Assembly: GCA_002633005.1 (NCBI GenBank)
Contig: NMRA01000179.1
Span: 645,247 to 689,273 of the forward strand
Reading direction: 5' to 3'
DNA length: 44,027 bases
DNA from: Phoronis australis
Lineage: Eukaryota > Phoronida > Phoronidae
Shown: one piece after another, positions 32,780 to 42,981 of the stretch
Numbering within the stretch: position 1 is the stretch's first letter
How the letters are laid out: every line of letters begins with the position of its first letter
Translations under genes and position numbers: made by a program
The notes under the pieces: generated by a model
Seen by the model: the letters and a program-made list of their open reading frames with translations, nothing else
Told to the model about the DNA's origin: nothing
Database searches by the model: none

Positions 32780-35700
32780 ATGAGTGACGGCAATCCCTTT
32801 GAAATTCCTAAAAGAAAGGTCACCAACTGGTCATTATGTTGCCTTTGCCAAGAACAATCTAACAAAGAATTGCGATCCCCATATAAAAGGAAGTGTTATC
32901 ACAGTGCCTACCAAACTCTTGAAGACGATTTGAATCGTTTTGTCAACAATGGTGTACATTTACCAGTGGGAGTGAACTTGGATTGCCTGGATGATGGTTC
33001 AGGAATAGCTAAAACATTGCTAAAGAATGAAGCTAAATACCACAATGGATGCCGAGGACTCTTTCGCTCATACATTATGCAGCGAAAATTGGACAAAAGG
33101 ACCAGGGAAGACGCTGATAGTGAGAAGAAATCGAGTCCTGAAAAAACCCGGTCAAGTTTTAATGCTCACTTGGATCGTACCAATATGCAGTGTGTCTGCT
33201 GTGAGAAGTATCAAAATGAAGATGATGAACAAATATATAGAGCTAGAAGTCACAACTGTAGCAAAAACCTCAACAGATGGGCTACAGAATCCAAGAACTG
33301 GGTGGTACTTGCACGTTTGAACTCTGCTATTGACGCTCAGGCTGGTGATGTCCATTATCACATATCGTGTTATACTCAGCTGAAGAACGAAGCTCGAGCT
33401 GCCCAGTCTAAGTCGTCGTGTGCCAAGGAAAATGTTAGTCAGCAATACGATCCCTTGATAATCGCTCAGCTAGTAGCGTTTGTGAAGTTCAACCACTGCA
33501 CCTTCAAGCTTGCTGATTTGAGAAAGCTTTATGATCGTCGTCTGAAGCAGATGAACTCTGATTGGATTGGTGTGTATGTGCACTCAAAAAGGTTCAAAGA
33601 ACATATTATAGAAAAGCTAGGGTCCGATTGGTCTGAATACTCAATGGGTCGTGATATTTATATCTCTCATAAGAAGACAAATAGCGCCGCTGTGGCAGAG
33701 ACGGCACACCTCCAGGTTACTGAGGACGAGGCTAAGAAGATTGCTGAAGTTGGTGTCCTGCTTCGTAAATATATTCTTCTACCACAAGCGCCATTCAACG
33801 GGTCATTCAATTCAAACTATTCCAGTGAGCCAGTTCAGAAACCTCTTCTGACCCTTCTAGATGTCTTGCTCCAGGGTTCGAACTCTATTGAGGAGAAAAT
33901 AGCAGAAGACCACGGGACCATCAGCGCCAGAATGAGAATCGCCCGCACTATCTCTCAACTGATATGCAGCAATGCCGCAAAACAAGCTAGCAGAGCTGGT
34001 ACTCTCTACCAACGTAAAGAGAGAGAGACACCCTTTCCACTATGTGTGGGACTGAAGCTGCATGCCAATGATCGTCAGGAGGGAATCATTAGAGCCTTTC
34101 ATGAGTTAGGCATGTCAGTGTCTTACGACCGTGCCATGGGTGTCAGAAAGGAACTTGCTCTATCTGTGTCAAAGCGGTTTGCCGAGGATGGAGTCGTTGT
34201 GCCTTCAAATAGCAAGCGGGGAGTTTTCACCACTGGCGCAGTTGATAATATTGATGAGTCTGGTCGCACTGAAGTTCATGGTACTGCCATTTCTCTGACC
34301 AGTCTTCCCACTCAAACAAACCCTGGGCTGTCACCTCCAACTCTAACCATGCAGACTGATGATATCGGCAAAACCAAGCTTCCTGATGACTTTGCCATTG
34401 TCCCATACATTGATGAGATTGCTGGAGATATCACCCTTCAACCTATTCCAGCTGGGACAGCCAAACCTTCCTTCACTGAAAATCCCCGAGCAGAGATCCT
34501 TGATGAAGCATGGCTCAATCATGTGCACATTGTTTTTACTGAACATGACAGACAACCACAAGAGGTTCCAGCGACCTACTCTGGGTTCTTTTCACATGCC
34601 CAACCTTCAGAAAACGTCAGACCAAGGGCGACAGTTGGTGTTTTTCCTATTTTCTATGAAAAGGCTTCGACAATGGCCATGCAGAAACACGCAATGCTTG
34701 TGGTCAAGAAGGCAACATAGTTTGTAAATCCTGGCCAAGTTCCAGTCATAGAAGGTGACTGTCCTCTCTATGCTCAGCAGAAAAAATGTCAATGGGGGTA
34801 CCCTGATGAAGTCGGTGAATCAAAAATGGTATGCTTCATGGGCATGCTTCACATCGAAATGGCATCTCAAGACTGTGGAGGTAAACTGTTGGACGGATCT
34901 GGATGGGACCACATGTTCTCCCTAGCCAATGTTTTCACTCCTGGTGTTGCATCATCTCTTCTGGGTGGAAAGCATGTCAAGCGTACCAGATATGCATACC
35001 AGCTCACTCTTGCCTGGCTTGATGAGCTAAAGCAACAGGCATATAATGAGTTCTGTCATGAAGGTTATGGACCTCACGAAAGCTTTGATATGTGGGAAAA
35101 ACTAGTCAGCAATGCTCCAACAGTTTGTTACTGGAAAATTGTGAGAGACTACCTGCTAATTAACTGTCGCTTCATTCGAGGTCAGAGACTGGGCAATTGG
35201 CCATTGACGTTGAAAGCCTGTGAACAAATGTGTCCGTGGTTTTTTGCGTTTGGACACACGAATTACGCACGCTGGATGCCTGTTTTCTTGAGAGATATGG
35301 CACAACTTCCACAAACCCACCCTTCAGTGCACGAAGCTTTCAAGGAAGGGAAATTTGTTGTTCAACGTAGTGACAGGAAGTTTTCTTTGATGGCTCTTGA
35401 CCAGAGCCAAGAGCACAGTATCAAGTTCTTGAAGGAAGACAGTGGTGCAAAGGGACTCTATGGCCAACAAGAAGAGAAGGAAGTGATTGAGCTCTCAAAG
35501 CCAGAAGTGTTGAGGTTAATTGATGAGTTTGAGGATGCATGCTTCTCTACGACAAGAAGCAAGGACAATTTGGAACATCCTGAGTCTTCCATTGCTGAAC
35601 AAACAAAGTTTTTGAAGGACCTCAAAGCTCTATGCGACCTTGTGAAGGAGGGTCGAGTTGTCAATCCATTCAAGGAGACTGGCTTAGATCTCATTACTTT

Positions 35701-37369
35701 GGACACTGGTGAAATCATGGATCCTGAGATCATCAACTGCCTTAGGGAAGCTCCGAACATTGGTCAAGCCAAATTCACAGAGTTTGTTAAAACCAGAACT
35801 GAAATTTCTACCAAACCATTGTCTGACATCATTCCAAGGATCAACTTGTTTACTTTTGCCAACAGGCCACCCACTGATTTGAAGAAGGCTAGTGACAAGC
35901 TGGGATCTGCCAAAGCGAATACAGCTCTCATCACCAAGATGTTTATGTCACTCCAAGCTCGTCCTGAAGTAGAGATCTTAGATTTTTTCAAGCACGAAAA
36001 CCAGCGTGAACCCCCGTCATTATGCGATAGAGGTAAACTTCGGTCAGGAACAAAGTCTGATATTCTTGCATGTCTGCCTGGCATGCCTGTTCCTGGTCGA
36101 TCTCTGGCAGTCAAGGAAGCTTCTGTAGTGGTTCTCGATATGGCCGCCGTAATACATTTTATCAAACCCCAGCGTGCAAAAGTGTTTGGGGAGTATACAC
36201 AGATGCAATTGCTGCCATACGTGGAAAGCGAGATGACAGAGAACACAGGAAGAGTGGACGCAGTCTGGGACACATACAGAGAGGATAGTCTTAAGTCACA
36301 GACTCGTGTGAAGCGTGGTGAGACTGGAATGCGACGAACACGTGTCTCGGCTAAGATACCAATGCCCAGGGGAACTCAGTGGCAGACATTCCTCAATGAT
36401 TGTCAAAACAAGGACGAGCTCTTCCAGTTCATCAGCCAGAACCTTTTGAGTAACACAGCTGATTCACAGTACCAACTTGTTACAACAAACGCCGACCTAG
36501 TACTCAGCAACAAACCAACAGACGTATCAACATTGTCTCCATGCCTACAGGAAGAAGCTGACACGAGGATGATGCTGCATTTGCAACATGCAGCTGTTCA
36601 AGGTCACACCAAGGCTTACCTTAGAACAGTTGACAGTGACGTGGTGGTTCTAGCAGTCAGCTTCTTTCACGAACTAGGCCTTTCAGAGTTGTGGATTGGA
36701 TTTGGATCTGGAAAAAACTATAAAGATATTCCTATCCACCAAATCTCGCAAAATCTTGAGCCGCAGAAATGTGAAGTCCTCCCACTCTTCCATGCACTGA
36801 CAGGTTGTGATGTCGTCTCAGCAATGTTCGGGATTGGAAAACGAACTGCATGGAATGCTTGGGCTGCTTTCCCCGAGGTCACAGATACTTTTATTGCCAT
36901 CACTCATGACCCAACTATCCTCACACTTGACTCGCTTCATATGCGACACCTTGAACGCTGAACAGTACTAATGTACAGTAAGAACTCCGGGACACACTCT
37001 GTGAATGAAGCTAGAAAGCTTCTGTTCACCCATGGCCTCAAGACTCTGGAATCACTACCACCAACACAGCATGCTTTATTCCAACATGCTAAGCGTGCCC
37101 TGCTCACTGCAGCTTTTGTTTGGAAACAGTCCCTTGCCAAAAAACCCCAGATACCAAACCCAGATCAATGGGGTTGGGAATGGAATGCTAGAATTAAAAA
37201 GTGGGTGCCATATTGGACAGATCTGGAAGATGTAAGCCAGGCGTGTTCCCTACTTCTCCATTGTGACTGTGTTGTTGCCTGCAAAGGCAACTGTAAGTGC
37301 CATCGTGCTGGACTCCGGTGTACCACATTGTGCAAATGTGAAGGTGCCTGCACCAGCAACGACTCATAA
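32780..37369 (+). pseudogene. Transposon gene: tandem zinc modules plus FEN1/XPG-like nuclease, two stop codons
   Basis: The frame runs 1530 codons from an ATG with A at -3 to TAA, without frameshift, but with TAG at codon 647 (34718) and TGA at codon 1394 (36959). Residues 20-91 and about 138-200 are two modules of the form C-x2-C ... Y-H-x2-C, probably zinc-binding. The middle contains HTNYARW (about 826) and DQSQEH (about 874), blocks I remember from multicopy invertebrate proteins. Residues 1258-1360 resemble the core of FEN1/XPG nucleases: EEADTR, then DSDVVVLA (1285), then LTGCD...FGIGKRTAW, the last like the helix-hairpin-helix of FEN1. The tail (about 1495-1528) is a C-x-C-rich, CXC-like cluster. 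The stops make it a pseudogene unless read through. The role in transposition is inferred. Confidence 0.8.
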
Positions 37370-37470
37370 ACTTGACATTTCACCTTTCTCAATATCTAGT
37401 TGCTTTATAAGTACATGATACAAATTAGCACCAGCAGTATTTGGGTGACCATTGTGTTCTTTCAGTTGCT

Positions 37471-37476
37471 AATAAA
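37471..37476 (+). terminator. Poly(A) signal of the transposon gene
   Basis: AATAAA lies about 100 bp after the TAA stop at 37367, followed by a T/G-rich stretch (GTATCTATGTTTCTATGTC). This is the expected arrangement for cleavage and polyadenylation. Confidence 0.6.
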
Positions 37477-37704
37477 GTATCTATGTTTCTATGTCTCAGA
37501 CTAGAAGTATTATCACACTCAGCTGAACAAGTCCTATATTGCGCAAATCTGGTTTTGGAAAATGATAATTTTTGGATTTTGTGCGGCGAATCACATCGAA
37601 ATACCCATTAAATAAACAAAGTAACTTCTATTAGGACAAACATAAATTTGAGTTATTTGTGAATGCAATTTGCCTTAAAAGTATCATTTTGCATTGGAAT
37701 CGAC

Positions 37705-37990
37705 CTCAAAACATAAAACCAACACCAGAAATGAACTCCTCAACCCCCATAAAATTGGAAAGATGATATTAGAATTTGTTCTAGTGGTAATTGTAGCCGA
37801 CATATGCCAATTTCCGTTTTCGGAGGCGGCCATATTGGATTTTGCGGGTAAAGACCACCAGGGGGCGAGCACACTTTGTTTGCGGTGTTTTTTTAATTTC
37901 CTTTGCTTATACCTAACAGCGTACCAAATTGCAAAAACTTGTCACAAAGTGCCCAATTTTTGCAAATCTGCACATATTCCCTCCCCGCTA
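37705..37990 (-). repeat. Right terminal inverted repeat
   Basis: It is the inverted partner of 32272-32545, ending CCCTCCCCGCTA. Outside it, TACAAGATG follows. Confidence 0.88.
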
Positions 37991-38302
37991 TACAAGATGT
38001 TCAACTTTTTACTTAAACGATAAGTCTTCGAAAATCGTTTAAAGCAAATCCGTCCTACTGACTGGCAAAATGTATGGTTTGTGTGAGTTGGGTGCAAGTT
38101 AGGGATAGGGGGCCTCCACATCAACCTAGTGATGCGTGCTTCTATAAAACATACTTAAGGTTTGTGGAGTTTGAACAATTGTCAATGATCAAAATAGGGT
38201 CGAATGTGAGATTTTAGCAAGATAGAATCGTACAATGGCTGGACAGTGATATGACGATACTCCACTACACTTTTAGTATACGTACAGTTTACGCATCACT
38301 TA
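37991..38302. other. Intron between transposon and MITE
   Basis: Nothing recognised. Confidence 0.4.
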
Positions 38303-38397
38303 GAGAGGCGGATCCAGAATTTTGAGTTGGGAGGGGCCACGGCAGAGTATCTTAGGGGGGCATACCCTTCTTGGCCCTCCTCTAAATCCGCTTCTGA
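38303..38397. mobile_element. MITE-like element, about 95 bp
   Basis: Left end AGAGGCGGATCCAGAATTTTGAG; right end, inverted, CAGAAGCGGATTTAGAGG. ACTT flanks it on both sides (38298-38301 and 38398-38401). The ends and the internal G-run/C-run layout are those of the element at 1348-1630, so it looks like a shorter relative. Confidence 0.6.
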
Positions 38398-38927
38398 CTT
38401 GAAATATAAGGTAGTCGTCTTATAATAATATGTTGTTAAGTTGCATAACGCGGCATACTTACATGTATTCTGGAACTGGCGATAATAAATTGTAACCACC
38501 AGTACCTATTTTACACACTGTAGTACTACAACTGTTGCAATTATTACACAGGTTGGAGTACGATTGATCATTCCTTACACGCTTTGACAAACGTCACTAA
38601 CGCTTTAAGCAAGGTGAAGGACGATTGTGGGGAAAGACCTCCCACTCCAATGCCACGTTTTACAGCGTAGGTGACTTAACGCACGTTGTTGATGACCCTT
38701 TCTACTAGCTTTCGGTTCTATGATAGACTGAAAACTGGTTGGAGTTAATCACTTTTTTAAGTTTGACCATAGGTACACAAATTTAGACAAACAAACACTT
38801 GATCTAACGTTTGGTCTATGCTCCAGCCTGTGCTTCGAAGCCTCGACTACCGATGAACTGTCGAGGCAACTCCAGTAGCTGTTACACTCGTTGATTCAAT
38901 AACCTACCGTCACTAACGCTGTACAGT

Positions 38928-39173
38928 ACAGTGACAGATCTACGTTTTCAGTAAGGGAGGGGGGGTAGGATTCTCGCGAATCCGAGGTGCGTAGTGTTCA
39001 GCGGGGGCGGGGAAGGTCGGGATGGAGTTTTCCATCTCCCGTGTAAGAGTTTTTTGTTTTTTGTAGCTGAATTCGTTTTCCTGGCGAGGTTTTTCAATTT
39101 TTATTGTTGACCTTGTCCCAGGGGAAGGTGTTTATATTCCCTGAACAACCCCCCTCCCGTTGATCCACCTCTG
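38928..39173. mobile_element. MITE-like element, about 246 bp, 5-bp target duplication
   Basis: Left end CAGTGACAGATCTACG followed by a G-run. The right end, inverted, is CAGAGGTGGATCAACGGGAGGGGGG. CAGTA stands directly outside both ends (38923-38927 and 39174-39178). The layout is as in the element at 1348-1630. Confidence 0.6.
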
Positions 39174-39467
39174 CAGTAACTGATGATTCTGTAACAGGAA
39201 CTCAATTCTACCTTTAACTCAACTCGAATCCAACTGACTGTCATCAACCAGTCAGTGATATTTTAAGTCATGTTCTTGTATTTTTCACAAATTCAAACAC
39301 ACTCTAGAGCTTTTCGGAACCTACACGTATTCAACATTTCTACAAACATACATTGCACTCTAAAATGCTCCAGAGTTCAATTCTTCTGGAATCTACCATC
39401 AGCCAATAAACAAATGGAACAGTAAACCAAAACTTACAAAACTAAGTCCAGTGGGAATCAAAAAGGA

Positions 39468-39809
39468 CTATCGAGTTAATGGCATTGTAGGGAACTGTAT
39501 CTCTTGAATATTGCTTGCATATCTTATAGGCCATAATCCAGTCGGCTCCAAGAAGCCTAGAGAATCACTTCCGTGGCTTCTTTTTGAGGGCAATATAATT
39601 TTGGTGTTTTTAAGGTCATTAAGTACTATACTATAAGAATCTAACAAGTTCCCAAGGTTTGACTCGCAAATAGAGCTAAAATTTCTTTTGAGGCTTCCTG
39701 TTTTAGCACATAATTGGAAGAGTAAAAATTTTCCTACAATTAAAATTCTCCAATTCAAGAATCTCCATAATGTGAGACACTGAAATCTGAGCAACATTTG
39801 AATTTTCAA
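39468..39809 (-). pseudogene. Open frame downstream of the transposon-gene remnant
   Basis: This 113-codon minus-strand frame lies about 260 bp after the remnant at 40071-40649, in the same direction. Its later part (LGNLLDSYSIVLNDLKN...SLGFLEPTGLWPIRYA) looks like real protein, but I do not recognise a domain. It may be a further piece of the same decayed gene. The evidence is position and direction only. Confidence 0.3.
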
Positions 39810-40070
39810 GATAATGTATTACAGAACACCGACAATATTTGCATTTTTGTATTTCTCAAATTCCAAACACAGCTTATGTTTTAACATTAAAGGGTCAGAA
39901 AATAGGCTTGGAAGCTCATACATGTAAATAACAGAACTGATCACTCACATGCAGGTAAAAACTACAGCCAGTATTTTGAGATTGGGACGACTAAATTTAA
40001 TAAGCAAATTAATTCTTGTTTTTCTGTCCTCAACTAAAGATTTTTTTACCGTCAATGATCGTATTTCGAA

Positions 40071-40649
40071 TTAAGAATAGGTAGGCCCATTTACAAGTGA
40101 ATGTTTGGAAAGGGATAGCTTTTCAAGATTTCTTTTATTCGTGAAGTTTTCTGTGATAGACTTTAATTTGTGGCAAATGATACATTGTGGTGGCAACACA
40201 TATATATTTGTTTGAGCACTGTTGAATGGAACTGACAGTGACAATCGCCTTGATTTTCTAGTAGGTTCAATATCATTTCCTTCATCATCTTGGTCATTTT
40301 CTTTTTTTAAAACTGTTTCGATTTTTGATACACCCATTAAGTGTCTGTAATACTGATTGTGATAGATTAGCGCTGTTTTTTCATAAACAATTAAAAACTT
40401 CTCAGCAATAATACTTTTCTTGCACTCAATGTTGATCCCTTTGTTTGCAGTAGCCATAGACCACGTAATATTTGAAAATTCCAGAAGCTCAGAATTTTGA
40501 GCAGGATCTAAGACATGAATGCAACAAGGAGCAGACATCTTGCCCATTTCTTGTAAAGTCGCACACTTATTCAATAAATCATGGTTTCGGCAGTGTCCTA
40601 GCTGGCCCAAAACTGCTGTTTTCGGAAGCGCAAAATGATTCAGGAACAT
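40071..40649 (-). pseudogene. N-terminal remnant of a related zinc-module transposon gene
   Basis: This 192-codon frame ends in PPQCIICHKLK...NKRNLEKL, the start of a C-x2-C zinc module of the type at the beginning of the 32780-37369 protein. Before it, ALIYHNQYYRHLM resembles the Y-H-x2-C end of a first module with the cysteine changed to tyrosine, followed by a charged linker with RKSRRLSLS. That order (module, basic linker, CIxC module) is one I remember from large repeated invertebrate protein families, but here the frame ends soon after. No inverted repeats were found around it. The direct sequence similarity to the neighbouring transposon is low, so it belongs to another branch if related at all. 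Confidence 0.5.
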
Positions 40650-41993
40650 GCCAAGAATTATGTGTACGTCAGTATGATGACACTTGCCACTAGACTTTCT
40701 TCAAACTACTGCCTGCTGGTTTATGAGCCTTGACCCTTGGTAATTGCCAATTACTTGCACACCCATCCAAGAATTAACACTTTTGAATGTAGAAAGTAGC
40801 TATAAACAAGATACATTTAGACAAGCCAACAGGACAACTTCAGTTGGCTGTCCTCTGATGAATGCTTTCATGGAGCAGACAAATTGGGAATGGGAAAGAT
40901 ACGGACAAAATATTTTCCTGCCATTTGATTGATTGGCTGTTCTGATCATTTTGCACTGACACCTGGTGGCTAACATATTAGTTTAGGCTATTTTTATCAA
41001 CTTTTAAATTAAAGTTATTACTAAACGTGCAAGTGTACTCTTGGGAACTTTTTTGAAATTGAGTTTTGAACATCTGTAGATGGGTTTAATGCAATGTTCC
41101 CGTTGCCCCCAAAAGTAGTCGCGGAGGTGAAACATACAGTAGGAGAGATGGAACCATGGCCTTTTAGGCGAAATACCGCAGATGCACTGATAAGCGAATT
41201 CACAGGTTGTTGGAAACACCAAAACCAGGTTATGCACTTTTTTAATAACTTGAACCAGGCAGTTTGCTGCCTAACAAGATACAAATATCTGTTATATGAA
41301 GGATACAAGAACAACGTCGCGTATCTATGATGATGCAGGTTTTGAGAAGCGGGCGAACTCGAAGTATACAGGTTGAGTGTACTTATTATTGGAATTAGAC
41401 TATCGAAAGCAATGGAAAGAAACACGAAACTAGCAGCAATTAAAGACAGCCAAATGTCAGCATTAAAAGTAACATGCACAAGGTTTATAACCCAACAGAG
41501 TTATACTACCACAGTCAGGATATTGGAAGTACGTGTTTGAGCAAAAACTCCTTTTGAGACACACCCGAATACACCATTTTGTTGAAAATTTCCAGACCTC
41601 ATAGTTGGTTTAAAAAGGATTTGAGACAAAATGTTTTCTCTGGAAAACAATTCACGTGCCACCTACATGGGCCAACTTGAAACTTTAGTGGCAATCGAAA
41701 AACATTCACCAATATTCTCAATAGTACAACTGACTGAAACTCGTCAATGAAAAGGGATTCAAAAACTTGGACTTGCTGATACTCTGTTATGTATAAACGT
41801 TGAACTTCCCTACCAGGCCTTTATGATTACTGTAGTTCTACTTGTGGACATTGCTTCAGCGAAATGTCACCAAGGTCACATCTGTTGTTTCGCTTGATTT
41901 TAGGGGACTTCCCCATATTTTTATCTGCACATTCGGGCGTGTCGGAGCTATTAATAAAGCAACATTACACTACCATGATCTACGCACACTTAC
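40650..41993. other. Intron of the lectin gene, nothing further recognised
   Basis: Reading frames on both strands at 41021-41479 show no known domain. No repeat boundaries were identified. Confidence 0.45.
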
Positions 41994-42305
41994 CCACGGG
42001 TAGGCATTCAAAATAAAATTGCAGGTACATGTACGATGACGAATTTTTGCAACCAGCTGGAAACATTTGAGGTTGCAGAAAAAAATAGCAGAGGGTCTTG
42101 GAGTCGCAGAGGTTCTTGATAATGTCTGTAACTTTGAAAGCACATGTATTGATGTCGTTTTCCGTTTGAGTGGGGCATACGTTTGCTTTTTCTCGTCCAT
42201 AAAGGGCAAACACGACATTGATTGTTCCGTCAGTAAGACTTTCCGCTCCGGTTGAGCAGTTTAACACCGCGATGTCGTTTTGACAAGTGCGTTGGTGGTA
42301 TACAC
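41994..42305 (-). CDS. SUEL-type (rhamnose/galactose-binding) lectin exon 1 (104 codons)
   Basis: The exon carries the eight cysteines of a SUEL domain: TCQ, NCS, VCP, TCA, LCD, LCY, GCK and ECL. It also has the sugar-binding ALYGRE motif followed by VCP. The C-terminal DPC motif is AGC. It is therefore the better preserved of the two lectin exons. The acceptor is TTATTGTTTCAG and the donor GTAAGT, both phase 1. It starts GT, which completes the last cysteine codon of the preceding CCP exon. The 9.8-kb intron after it contains the transposon. Expected role: carbohydrate recognition outside the cell, in defence or adhesion. Confidence 0.92.
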
Positions 42306-42819
42306 CTGAAACAATAACATCCAATGCCATAACATAGAAAATGTGAGCAGAGCGCCAACGAATTTCCCAACTAAGAACGCAGACAATATTTCCAAGACTT
42401 TCTTGACACAATTATTTTAAAAAAGTGAGTAGTGCTGTTAACCACTAGTGCTTTTTCTGAGGTGAAAGTACATCACATTTGTCTAGGTTCAATGCTTGAC
42501 ATACCTGAAGCACATAGTCTCTTACTTTCGTCCACTCCATCTAAAATGCGTCCTCGCTATCAGTTATGTTACTGACATGACTAGATCTTCCAGAGCTGGT
42601 ACGATTTGATAAGATCAGGAAACTCTTGTCAATTTCGTCTCAAATAATGAGGCACCGTGTGCTCCTCAAGTGCTTGTTTACATGTACATTGTTGAGCAGT
42701 ATACATGAACATGTAAAGGCAATGCACGACCGCTACGCGAGGGGAGTCCCAACCAAGGCACTATGGCCAACAACTGTATTACTCGAATGTACATGTAACA
42801 ACCCAAAGTGGATACTTAC
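42306..42819 (-). other. Intron between CCP and SUEL exons
   Basis: A 514-bp intron bounded by GTAAGT and TTTCAG. Near 42672-42716 several ACATGTAC-like palindromes occur. No exon is seen. Confidence 0.7.
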
Positions 42820-42981
42820 AGTAGCCTGGAGTAGACCATGTCCCATCAGACTGGCACTTAGCATGTCTGGATCCAAACATCATTTTTTTCAAGGGACATC
42901 TATACTCCGCTAAACTGCCAAAAGTAGTTGCGTTATAGGTAACGTTCAGACCGTCAGATGGCGGTTGCTTACAATCGATTA
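42820..42981 (-). CDS. CCP/sushi domain exon (54 codons)
   Basis: IDCKQPPS, then TTFGSLAEYRCPL, then AKCQSDGTWSTPGY plus a cysteine completed by the next exon: four cysteines and the tryptophan of a CCP domain. The acceptor is CATTCTTTCCAG and the donor GTAAGT, both phase 1. The donor cuts the TGT codon of the last cysteine after T. It is the most upstream exon of the chain that I can support. The start of the gene presumably lies beyond the window or in unrecognised exons. Confidence 0.88.

Larger units (their letters stand above)
32272..37990 (+). mobile_element. 5.7-kb DNA transposon-like element with long terminal inverted repeats
   Basis: Both ends read TAGCGGGGAGGGAA inward, and the similarity continues for about 280 bp (32272-32545 and 37705-37990, inverted), with shared blocks such as CACTTTGTGACAAGTTTTTGC, CCGAAAACGGAAATTGGCAT and GAGGAGTTCATTTCTG. 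TAC stands directly outside both ends (32269-32271 and 37991-37993), a possible 3-bp target duplication that could also be chance. The interior holds one large plus-strand gene. The element sits in an intron of the minus-strand lectin gene and is antisense to it. The two repeats differ clearly from each other, so the insertion is not very recent. Confidence 0.85.
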
